Of a stretch of DNA of 10,579 nucleotides, positions 1 to 6,670 are shown in pieces; positions within the stretch are counted from its first letter, which is position 1; every line of letters begins with the position of its first letter. The stretch covers positions 1-10,579 of the forward strand of contig DFSK01000091.1 of the NCBI GenBank assembly GCA_002378605.1. Direction: 5' to 3'. The stretch is from Alphaproteobacteria bacterium UBA3439. Lineage in GTDB: Bacteria > Pseudomonadota > Alphaproteobacteria > Puniceispirillales > Puniceispirillaceae. Below the pieces are notes generated by a model. That model had not been told where the DNA came from. It did not search any database and was given only the letters and a program-made list of their open reading frames with translations. Both the position numbers and the translations under genes were made by a program.

Positions 1-60
1 CAATCTGACACGAAAACACCTGTCCGGCATTGCCTGACAATAAACGAATATTTCGAGATC

Positions 61-1380
61 ATGGCAGAACTAAATTCCATCTATGCAACCGAGATTGCCA
101 ACAAGCCAAAATTTCCGGCACCCGCCGGTAATCTTGATTGCGAAATTGCGATTATTGGTGGCGGTTTTACCGGCATGACGGCCGCCTTGACCCTTGCCGA
201 GAACGGGCATGATGTTGTTCTTGTTGAGGCTGATGTGATCGGCAGCGGTGGATCGGGGCGCAATGGCGGTCATGTCTGTCAAGGCTGGCCCAATGATTTT
301 CACCATATCAGCCGCCAATTGCCTGCTGATGAGGCACAGCTGATATGGGATGCAGGCATCAGCGCGGTTGATCTGCTTCGCCAGCGAGTCCAACGCCATA
401 AAATCGATTGTGACTTAAGGTTTGGCTATCTTCATGCCGCGCTTCATGACCGACAGATGCAGGAATTATTGGCCATGTGCGATGAATGGCAAGCCAAAGG
501 CTATGATCATTTAACCGCCTTGGATAATCGCGACTCGCTTGCCGGTCATATTGGCACAAATGCCTATGTTGGCGCCTTGCATGACGCCAATAGCGGGCAT
601 ATCCAACCACTAAAATATCTTTATGGATTGGCCCGCGCCGCCAGCGCCGCCGGTGCGCGCATCTATGAAAATGCTGGCGTAACCGCGCTTGATACGACGC
701 CCAACACCAGCAATAAAGACGCCAGCAATAAAGGCGCCAGCACCAAAACATTATCGCTTGCCAATGGCCAAAAGATAACGACGAAATTCGTACTGTTATG
801 CGGCAATGCTTATCTGCAAGATATCGGCACGGCTAAAATGACCAGCCGGTTAGCGCCGGTTACATCATCAATTCTGGCAACAACGCCTCTATCGGATAAT
901 CTGATTTCACATATCCTGCCGCATCGCGCCGCGGTTGCCGATTGTAATACAGCGCTGAATTACTATCGGATTGATGCCGATGGCCGGATGATATTTGGCG
1001 GACGTGCCAGCTATACAAATGTCAATCTTGGCAATGTTGAACGCGATTTGAAGCAACGTATGGTCGCTGTCTTTCCCGAACTTGCCGAAAGTGACACAGC
1101 TGCGGTCTGGTCAGGCCGTATCGGCATCACAGTGAACCGGATACCGCATTTCGGAACGGCCGGTGATGGGGTGTATTTCGTTCAAGGATTTTCCGGTCAT
1201 GGCGTTGCGCTAACCGGTCTTGCCGGTACCATTCTTGCCAATCATATCATGGGGCGGTCACCCTTATTTACCATCTTGAGCAAGCTTCGCCATTTGCCAT
1301 TTCCCGGTGGGTTTTTGCGAACCCCAGCACTGGCTCTTGGAATGAGCTGGTACAAGATGCGCGACTATATTCGTCTATAG
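61..1380 (+). CDS. puuB: Gamma-glutamylputrescine oxidase (FAD-dependent, PuuB family)
   Basis: Flavoprotein oxidase of 439 residues, cytoplasmic, expected to oxidise gamma-glutamylputrescine to gamma-glutamyl-aminobutyraldehyde with release of ammonia and hydrogen peroxide. The N-terminal FAD-binding Rossmann motif GGGFTG lies at residues 33-38, with an acidic residue (E56) at the end of the second strand. It is followed by the SGRNGG motif (65-70) typical of DAO/PuuB oxidases. The C-terminal part has the FAD-contacting stretch VQGFSGHGV (about 382-390) and a PFPGG tail motif shared with E. coli PuuB as I remember it. Length and N-terminus also match E. coli PuuB, which supports the ATG at 61. 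The frame is open to the window edge and the Shine-Dalgarno is weak (GAG at 55-57), so a more upstream start is not excluded. Residues 217-229 form a small repeat insertion. It converges on the speB end of the polyamine series, which fits the same pathway. A related amine oxidase specificity is the main alternative. Confidence 0.9.
   Translation: MAELNSIYATEIANKPKFPAPAGNLDCEIAIIGGGFTGMTAALTLAENGHDVVLVEADVIGSGGSGRNGGHVCQGWPNDFHHISRQLPADEAQLIWDAGISAVDLLRQRVQRHKIDCDLRFGYLHAALHDRQMQELLAMCDEWQAKGYDHLTALDNRDSLAGHIGTNAYVGALHDANSGHIQPLKYLYGLARAASAAGARIYENAGVTALDTTPNTSNKDASNKGASTKTLSLANGQKITTKFVLLCGNAYLQDIGTAKMTSRLAPVTSSILATTPLSDNLISHILPHRAAVADCNTALNYYRIDADGRMIFGGRASYTNVNLGNVERDLKQRMVAVFPELAESDTAAVWSGRIGITVNRIPHFGTAGDGVYFVQGFSGHGVALTGLAGTILANHIMGRSPLFTILSKLRHLPFPGGFLRTPALALGMSWYKMRDYIRL
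709..747 (+). repeat. In-frame 15-bp tandem repeat inside puuB
   Basis: Two copies of a 15-bp unit (709-723 and 724-738) differ at one base (GAC versus GGC codon) and are followed by a degenerate partial copy at 739-747. They encode SNKDA, SNKGA and STK. The unit length is a multiple of three, so copy-number change would keep the frame. It lies in what should be a surface loop before the strand leading to the conserved GNAYL motif. Confidence 0.8.
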
Positions 1381-1435
1381 ACAAACCGGTGCGGGGCAGG
1401 TCAATTACCGGCTAGATACGACCAACCGGTTTTGT
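1381..1435. terminator. Inverted repeat between convergent puuB and speB ends, possible bidirectional terminator
   Basis: The left arm (ACAAACCGGT, 1381-1390) pairs with ACCGGTTTTGT (1425-1435) with one bulged base. The repeat begins directly after the puuB stop and its right arm lies in the last codons of speB. The right arm ends in four T residues on the plus strand. The roughly 34-nt loop and the short T run make this a weak terminator candidate. It is listed because it is the only structure in the 31-nt gap between two converging genes. Confidence 0.3.
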
Positions 1436-2383
1436 TGGCGCGCCCTTTTTCTTGGCGAGAACTGCCAGCCAATCATAAGCCATATTTGCCGCTGCAATGG
1501 CGGTGATTTCAGCATGATCATAAGCTGGCGCCACCTCAACAATATCCATGCCGATCAAATGAAGCGGCTCTAATCCGCGCACAAATTCGAGCCCCTGCCA
1601 GCTGGCAAGACCGCCTGCAACCGGCGTTCCGGTGCCAGGTGCAAAGGCCGGATCAAGACCATCAATATCAAAAGACAGATATACCGGCGCATCACCAGCT
1701 CGCGCACGCACAATCTCGACCGCTGCGTCAATGCCATTGCGATGCACCCAAGGGCTTGTCAGAATTTCAAAGCCATGATCACTGTCATTATAAGTGCGAA
1801 GCCCAACTTGGGTTGATTTACCAACATCAATAATGCCTTCGGCAACGGCTCTGGCAAACATTGTTCCATGATCAAACCCAACCCCATCATCAGGCCAAGT
1901 ATCGCAATGCGCGTCAAACTGCACCAGCGCAATCGGGCCATAGGCTTTGGCATGGGCCTTTAGCAATGGATAGGCAATGGCATGATCACCACCAAGGCTG
2001 AGCATTTTCGCGCCGGTTGCGATGATTGCATCAGCATGATCAGTGATGCTGTCAAACACCGTATCAGGATGATGCGGATCAAGAAAGCAATCGCCGAAAT
2101 CAATGACCGACAAATGATCAAACGGATTAAAGCCAAAGGGAAAATGCGATAATTCGGCAAGCTGTACCGATCCGGCGCGAATGGCGCGTGGCCCCAAACG
2201 GCAACCCGACCGATAGGTCACTGCACTATCATAGGGAATGCCGCTAACCACAACATCGACGCCGTCAAAATCGCGGCTATAGCGCCGCCGGGCAAAACTT
2301 AGCGCACCGCCATAGGTCATTTCGCGCAATGTTTCATCATTTTGTTTCATGCGGAATGCCGCATCACCAACAGCTTTTGTCAT
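1412..2383 (-). CDS. speB: Agmatinase (ureohydrolase family)
   Basis: Manganese metalloenzyme of 323 residues that hydrolyses agmatine to putrescine and urea in the cytoplasm. All signature motifs of the arginase/agmatinase fold are present: GGDH (residues 131-134), DAHCD (157-161) and SFDIDGLDP (237-245). These supply the expected six metal ligands H134, D157, H159, D161, D239 and D241. FDHGTMF (170-176) and GMDIVEVAPAYD (278-289) match E. coli SpeB as I recall it, favouring agmatinase over guanidinobutyrase or arginase. The open frame reaches back to a GTG at 2413, but no ribosome binding site precedes it. The ATG at 2383 has GGGA about 8 nt upstream, so I chose it; another ATG at 2350 lacks such a site. 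It is the last gene of the minus-strand pot series, about 100 nt after potI, with no separate promoter visible. Its product putrescine is the substrate of PuuA. Confidence 0.92.
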   Translation of the reverse strand: MTKAVGDAAFRMKQNDETLREMTYGGALSFARRRYSRDFDGVDVVVSGIPYDSAVTYRSGCRLGPRAIRAGSVQLAELSHFPFGFNPFDHLSVIDFGDCFLDPHHPDTVFDSITDHADAIIATGAKMLSLGGDHAIAYPLLKAHAKAYGPIALVQFDAHCDTWPDDGVGFDHGTMFARAVAEGIIDVGKSTQVGLRTYNDSDHGFEILTSPWVHRNGIDAAVEIVRARAGDAPVYLSFDIDGLDPAFAPGTGTPVAGGLASWQGLEFVRGLEPLHLIGMDIVEVAPAYDHAEITAIAAANMAYDWLAVLAKKKGAPTKPVGRI

Positions 2384-2484
2384 TGTTTCATCCCATATTC
2401 GGCGAAGCGCCACTTTTGATTGTCACATCTAACAACATACCAGCTTAAGGCGCCGCAGCTACCCCACGCCAGTATCTTTGCGCG

Positions 2485-3300
2485 TTACTGGTTCTGGTCA
2501 CGACCCGATAACCGGCGGCGTATGGCCCAGCTTGCGCCAATCACTGCCACCGCAACAACAACAATCATTACCGTTGCAAGCGCATTGATTTCAGGTGTCA
2601 CACCAAGGCGGACTTTGGAAAATATCACAATCGGCAGGGTAGAGCTTCCCGGGCCACTGACAAAGCTGGCAATCACCAGGTCATCGAAACTAAGCGTAAA
2701 GGCAAGCAACCATGCTGCCACAACCGCGGGTGCAATCACTGGCAATGTAATCGACAAAAAGATAAAGGGCTGGGTCGCACCGAGATCGGCCGCCGCTTCT
2801 TCAATCGCCATATCAAAATCACGAAGCCGCGCTTGAATCACCACTGCCGCAAAACACATCCCAAAGGTGGCATGCGCAATAATAATCGTATCGACACCGC
2901 GGCCAGAGGGCCATCCAAACAGACTTTCCATCGAAATAAACAACAACAACATCGACAAGCCCGTGACAATTTCCGGCATGACCAAAGGCGCGCTGGCAAT
3001 CGCGCTAAGCGCAAGGCGTGATCTGAAATTGCCAAAGCGCACAAAGGCAACCGCGATACAGATGCCGAAAATCGTCGCGATTGTCGCGGCCCATAACGCG
3101 ATTAGCAATGACGTGCCAAAGGCCGATAAAAGCTGGTCATTTTCGAGCAAGCCTGCATACCATTTCAACGAGGCGCCCGACCAGACCGAAACCAATTTGC
3201 CAGCATTGAAACTGAAAATAATCATGATAATGATTGGCAGATATAAAATGCCAAAACCCAGCGCGCCAAGCGACAGAACCAGCCCGTTCATCCGCCCCAT
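2485..3300 (-). CDS. potI: Polyamine ABC transporter permease, PotI-like
   Basis: Inner-membrane permease of 271 residues, the second membrane subunit of a putrescine-type importer. It has about six hydrophobic segments, beginning with one at residues 8-29. The cytoplasmic EAA loop (IEEAAADLGAT, followed about eight residues later by the ITLP segment) is where the ATPase docks. Further stretches such as SFDDLVIASFVSGPG and NPEINALAT-like VTPEINALAT closely follow E. coli PotI as remembered. The start ATG overlaps the potH stop by one base (TGATG), and a GGAGG ribosome binding site lies inside the end of potH about 7 nt upstream, so translation is probably coupled. Length is close to the family norm (about 280). 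The order ATPase, PotH, PotI is the same as in E. coli potFGHI. Confidence 0.93.
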   Translation of the reverse strand: MGRMNGLVLSLGALGFGILYLPIIIMIIFSFNAGKLVSVWSGASLKWYAGLLENDQLLSAFGTSLLIALWAATIATIFGICIAVAFVRFGNFRSRLALSAIASAPLVMPEIVTGLSMLLLFISMESLFGWPSGRGVDTIIIAHATFGMCFAAVVIQARLRDFDMAIEEAAADLGATQPFIFLSITLPVIAPAVVAAWLLAFTLSFDDLVIASFVSGPGSSTLPIVIFSKVRLGVTPEINALATVMIVVVAVAVIGASWAIRRRLSGRDQNQ

Positions 3301-4250
3301 CAGCCTGCCTCCGCCCGTTTCGGATTGGGCATCTCAGCCACCGTATCACGCCCGTCTTGATAGCGGGCATAGATAATCGGAACGGTCAAAATCGCCAAAA
3401 GCAGCATCGCAATTGCCGACGCCACCGGCCAATCACGATTGCGGAAAAATTCGGTCCATAACACTTTACCCATCATCAATTGATCCGGCCCGCCAAGAAG
3501 TGCCGGAATAACAAATTCGCCAACCGCCGGAATGAAAACAAGAAGGCTGCCAGCAATAATGCCAGGCAAGGTTAAAGGCAGAATGATGGTTCGAAAAATC
3601 TGCATGCCTGATCCGCCAAGGTCGGCCGCCGCATCAAGCAAATCGGCATCAAGGCGAACCATCACCGCATAAAGCGGCAAAATCATCAATGGCAAATAAG
3701 TCAGCACCATTCCCATATAAATCGAAAAATCAGTCTGCATCATCTGGATGGGGGCATCAATCAACCCAAGCCATAATCCAGCAGCATTGATAAATCCATT
3801 AGGATTCAGCAATCCAATCAAGGCGTAGATGCGCAGCAAGCTGGAAGTCCAGAACGGCAACATCACCAACACCAGCAAGATTGTCCGCCATTTTTCGTTG
3901 CTACGCGCAATCCACCATGACATCGGATAGGCAAATATCAAACAAACGAGAGTCGAAAAAAATGCCAGCTTTATACTGTTGAAGGCCGGGCCGAAATAAT
4001 CGGACCAATATTGCAGCAAAAGCGCATAATTACCGGTGGTGAAATTGGTGAAAAACCCATCATCACCAATGCCCCATAATGGTTCATAAGGCGGAATTCC
4101 GCGGCGCGCCGACGTAAAGGACACTTGCAGGGTTTCAATAAGCGGCAGAAAAAAGAACACGGCAAGCCAAATCAATGGCAAGGCAATCACCAGCCGTCGA
4201 CCGGTTACGGCTGGCAGATTAACAAGATATTTTGCCATGCCGCGAACCAT
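3300..4250 (-). CDS. potH: Polyamine ABC transporter permease, PotH-like
   Basis: Inner-membrane permease of 316 residues that pairs with PotI to form the channel for putrescine or a related amine. The first transmembrane segment is near residues 18-38 (IALPLIWLAVFFFLPLI), about six in total. The EAA-type loop is LDAAADLGGSG followed by IILPLTLPGI, and the highly conserved FIPAVGEFVIPALLGG stretch follows, as in E. coli PotH. Two start codons are possible. A GTG at 4253 would overlap the potG stop by one base, while the ATG at 4250 has AAGGA six bases upstream; I prefer the ATG, leaving a 2-nt gap after potG. The stop overlaps the potI start. No truncation or missing motif is seen. Confidence 0.93.
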   Translation of the reverse strand: MVRGMAKYLVNLPAVTGRRLVIALPLIWLAVFFFLPLIETLQVSFTSARRGIPPYEPLWGIGDDGFFTNFTTGNYALLLQYWSDYFGPAFNSIKLAFFSTLVCLIFAYPMSWWIARSNEKWRTILLVLVMLPFWTSSLLRIYALIGLLNPNGFINAAGLWLGLIDAPIQMMQTDFSIYMGMVLTYLPLMILPLYAVMVRLDADLLDAAADLGGSGMQIFRTIILPLTLPGIIAGSLLVFIPAVGEFVIPALLGGPDQLMMGKVLWTEFFRNRDWPVASAIAMLLLAILTVPIIYARYQDGRDTVAEMPNPKRAEAG

Positions 4251-4252
4251 CA

Positions 4253-5326
4253 CTAATCCTTCAGAACAATGACATCTTGCGGGTCAAAATGCACATAACC
4301 TGTCTCGCCCCAGCTGAGCGGCGCATCAAGGCTGCGCCGTTGCTGCTGCTGCAATTTAAACATCTGGCCCGATGCAGTCTTGACCCGATAATTTGTGGCA
4401 AAGCCAAGATAGGCAAGGTCTTCTACCACAACTTCGATCTCGTTCACGCCGCCGTTTTTTGTCCGGCTTAGATAAATTTTTTCTGGCCTGATTGCCAGTT
4501 TGACCGCAGACCCAACCGGCAAATCATCGTCACTAGCCGCGCATATATTCAGATCACCGCCAATGGTGATGCTGGTCTTGTCGCAGCTGGCAACAATCGC
4601 GTCAACAAAGCTGATCGTACCAAGAAAATCGGCCACAAAGCTGCTTTTGGGACGTTCATACAAGCTGCGCGGCGCATCCACCTGAACCAATTGGCCAGCA
4701 TCCATAATGCCAATGCGGCCTGCCAGCGTCATCGCTTCTTCTTGATCATGGGTGACAACGATAAAAGTGGTGCCAAGCTTTTCTTGAATATCCACCAGTT
4801 CAAACTGAGTGTCTTCGCGCAGCTTTTTATCCAATGCCGCAAGCGGTTCATCAAGCAATAACAGCTTTGGACGCCGCGCCAAAGCGCGCGCCAGCGCAAC
4901 CCGCTGGCGCTGGCCACCTGACAGCTGATGGGGCTTTCGGCCGCCAAGCTTTTGCAGCCTTACCAGTTTCAACAACGATTCAACACGCTCGCCAAGTTCG
5001 GTGCCGCGCATACCAGCACGGCGAAGACCATAGCCAATATTATCGGCCACACTCATATGTGGGAAAAGTGCATAATTCTGAAACATGAAATTCACTGGCC
5101 GGTCGGCCGGGGCAACGCCTGCCATATCTTGGCCGTCAATTTCAATCGTTCCTTTGGTTGGCGATTCAAACCCCGCCAAAAGCCGCAACAAGGTGCTTTT
5201 GCCGCAACCAGAAGCGCCGAGCAAACAAAACAGCTCGCCTTTTTCGATATCCAACGACAGGTTATCAACCGCCACAACATCGGCAAAATGCTTGGAAATT
5301 GATTTTAATCTTATGAAAGGCGCCAT
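4253..5326 (-). CDS. potG: Polyamine ABC transporter ATP-binding protein, PotG-like
   Basis: ATPase subunit of 357 residues that powers import through PotH and PotI at the inner face of the membrane. Complete ABC motifs are visible: Walker A GASGCGKST (37-45), Q-loop MFQNYALFPHM (81-91), signature LSGGQRQRVALARAL (135-149), Walker B LLLLDEP (155-161), D-loop ALD and switch histidine in VTHDQEEAM (H193). The remaining roughly 120 residues have the TOBE-type beta domain of the PotA/PotG/MalK group, including AIRPEKIYL. It starts at ATG 5326 with an AGGA site about 7 nt upstream, 105 nt after potF. Its stop is directly followed by potH. PotA and PotG are similar to each other; the PotG call rests mainly on the adjoining PotF-type binding protein and the F-G-H-I gene order. 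Confidence 0.93.
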   Translation of the reverse strand: MAPFIRLKSISKHFADVVAVDNLSLDIEKGELFCLLGASGCGKSTLLRLLAGFESPTKGTIEIDGQDMAGVAPADRPVNFMFQNYALFPHMSVADNIGYGLRRAGMRGTELGERVESLLKLVRLQKLGGRKPHQLSGGQRQRVALARALARRPKLLLLDEPLAALDKKLREDTQFELVDIQEKLGTTFIVVTHDQEEAMTLAGRIGIMDAGQLVQVDAPRSLYERPKSSFVADFLGTISFVDAIVASCDKTSITIGGDLNICAASDDDLPVGSAVKLAIRPEKIYLSRTKNGGVNEIEVVVEDLAYLGFATNYRVKTASGQMFKLQQQQRRSLDAPLSWGETGYVHFDPQDVIVLKD

Positions 5327-5375
5327 TTATTTCCTACCCCAACCATTTGTTCAGTCGGCGGTGATCACGCCAACC

Positions 5376-5404
5376 CCCTGCCCCCCATTTGACGGGCGGC
5401 AGGG
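5376..5404 (-). promoter_or_regulatory. Stem-loop in the potF-potG intergenic gap
   Basis: A 7-bp GC-rich stem (5376-5382 with 5398-5404, CCCTGCC/GGCAGGG) continues after one C/C mismatch on the plus strand (G/G in the transcript) with three more G-C pairs around a 7-nt loop (5387-5393). On the transcribed minus strand no T run follows, so it does not look like a standard intrinsic terminator. It sits between the binding-protein gene and the ATPase gene, where binding-protein-dependent transport operons often carry a structure that protects the upstream mRNA from 3' exonucleases and raises binding-protein yield. That role is inferred. Confidence 0.6.
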
Positions 5405-5431
5405 AATTTGCACAATTTTGGTCAGCTGGCG

Positions 5432-6517
5432 TTAATTGCCGCTGCTAAAGCGTGACCAAACACGGTTTACCGACCGGTCAAGCGCCGCATCATAGACCGG
5501 CGTGACAAACAGGTTTTTCTGGGTTTCCTTGCTTGGATAAATGCCCGGATGCGACAGGACTTCGGGATCAATTTTTGCCTTGGCAGCTTCGTTTCCACTT
5601 GCATACCAGACATAATTGACATTATTTGCCGCCACATCAGGCCGCATCATGTAATCAATAAAGCGATAGGCGTTATCGACATTTTTTGCATCGGCCGGAA
5701 TGGCCATCACATCAAACCACATATTCGTGCCTTCAGACGGAATATAGTAATTAATGACGTGACCATTATTGGCCTCTTCGGCACGGGCAGCAGCCTGAAA
5801 AGCATCACCCGACCACATGATCGCAGCGCAAATATCACCATTGGCCATATCATTGATTGACTGGCTTGAATGGATATAACGCAAATGCGGCCTTACCTTG
5901 TTCAGCACCTCACCAGCCTGCTCAAATAATTCTGGATCCGTAGAATTACCCGGCTTGCCCAAATAGGAAATGACATTTGGCAGAATATCTGTTGGCGCAT
6001 CAAGAATGGCAATACCACAATCGGCAAGCTTGGCCGCATTGGCCGGGTCAAGAATCAATGACCAGCTATCGGTTGGCGCATTATCACCTAAGCGTTCGGC
6101 AATTTTCTTTTCATTATAGGCGATGCCGGTTGTACCCCACATATAGACAAGGCCTGATTTATCATCCTGCATCTGTTTATTGGCAAGGGCTTGAACCTGT
6201 GCGCTCTGGTTCTTTGCATTTGGAATGCGGCTGAAATCCATTTCGGCATAGACGCCTGCCTGGCGACCACGCGCCAGAAAATCAGCGGTTGGCACAACAA
6301 GGTCATAGCCAGATGATCCAGCTGACATTTTGGCTTCAAGAATTTCGTTTGAATCATAAACATCATAAGTTACGTCAATGCCGGTTTCAGCTTTGAAATT
6401 GGCAATGGTGTCTTCGGCAATATAATCCGACCAATTGTAAATATTCAATTTTCCATCGGCATAAGCAGCACCACTAGACAGAACACCGGCAACTGCCAGC
6501 AATATGATATTTTTCAT
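5432..6517 (-). CDS. potF: Periplasmic putrescine/polyamine-binding protein, PotF-like
   Basis: Secreted solute-binding protein of 361 residues that captures a di- or polyamine for the PotGHI importer. A Sec signal peptide is clear: MKNIILLAVAG then small residues, with likely cleavage after AYA (residue 20). The mature part resembles E. coli PotF throughout, with NWSDY (28-32), DSNEILEAK (55-63), RYIHSSQSINDMANGDIC (213-230), MWSGD (234-238) and NPGIYP-like HPGIYP (323-328). Cysteines 167 and 230 correspond to the disulfide pair I recall in PotF. Aligned by eye, the acidic ligand contacts are kept (D31, D178 in place of Glu, D238, D269). Two pocket positions differ from E. coli PotF: W267 where PotF has F276, and D79 where PotF has S87. 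The frame extends to an ATG at 6529, but that ATG overlaps the Shine-Dalgarno of the ATG at 6517, which is therefore the start. Confidence 0.93.
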   Translation of the reverse strand: MKNIILLAVAGVLSSGAAYADGKLNIYNWSDYIAEDTIANFKAETGIDVTYDVYDSNEILEAKMSAGSSGYDLVVPTADFLARGRQAGVYAEMDFSRIPNAKNQSAQVQALANKQMQDDKSGLVYMWGTTGIAYNEKKIAERLGDNAPTDSWSLILDPANAAKLADCGIAILDAPTDILPNVISYLGKPGNSTDPELFEQAGEVLNKVRPHLRYIHSSQSINDMANGDICAAIMWSGDAFQAAARAEEANNGHVINYYIPSEGTNMWFDVMAIPADAKNVDNAYRFIDYMMRPDVAANNVNYVWYASGNEAAKAKIDPEVLSHPGIYPSKETQKNLFVTPVYDAALDRSVNRVWSRFSSGN

Positions 6518-6520
6518 TTT

Positions 6521-6527
6521 CTCCTCC
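6521..6527 (-). promoter_or_regulatory. Ribosome binding site deciding the potF start
   Basis: The minus strand reads GGAGGAG at 6527-6521, a near-perfect anti-16S match, with the GGAGG core five bases before the ATG at 6517. The alternative in-frame ATG (6529) shares its G with this site and has no comparable site upstream. The strength suits a highly produced binding protein. Confidence 0.85.
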
Positions 6528-6556
6528 ATTTTGGTGATTTGGGTAGATACCGGCTT

Positions 6557-6578
6557 ATTTGCTCGGTTAAGCGCAAAT
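6557..6578. promoter_or_regulatory. Inverted repeat upstream of potF, possible operator
   Basis: ATTTGC (6557-6562) and GCAAAT (6573-6578) form a perfect inverted repeat with a 10-nt spacer, 40 bases upstream of the potF start. A second, shorter repeat with the same spacer length, CTGTT/AACAG, lies at 6597-6601 and 6612-6616. A weak promoter-like pair on the minus strand is TTTCAC (6666-6661) and TATACT (6642-6637) with 18 nt between them. The rest of the gap between puuA and potF shows no terminator. These could be regulator sites, but arms this short also arise by chance. Confidence 0.25.
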
Positions 6579-6670
6579 CACGATTTAATTATTTATCTGT
6601 TCACTTTAAAAAACAGGCCATCCAATAACTGCCACTAGTATAGTATTTGTCCTCATGATCGTGAAATCAA

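Noticed and set aside
1..60. Possible tail of an upstream plus-strand gene ending in TGA at 35-37, or an upstream extension of puuB in the open frame.
   Set aside because: Only a dozen codons are visible and carry no recognisable motif. The ATG at 61 matches the usual PuuB N-terminus, so neither reading can be supported.
2420..2836. Plus-strand open frame of 138 codons opposite the end of potI.
   Set aside because: Its composition (Thr, Ala, Ile, Lys rich) is that of the reverse complement of a permease; potI is a full-length family match in the other strand.
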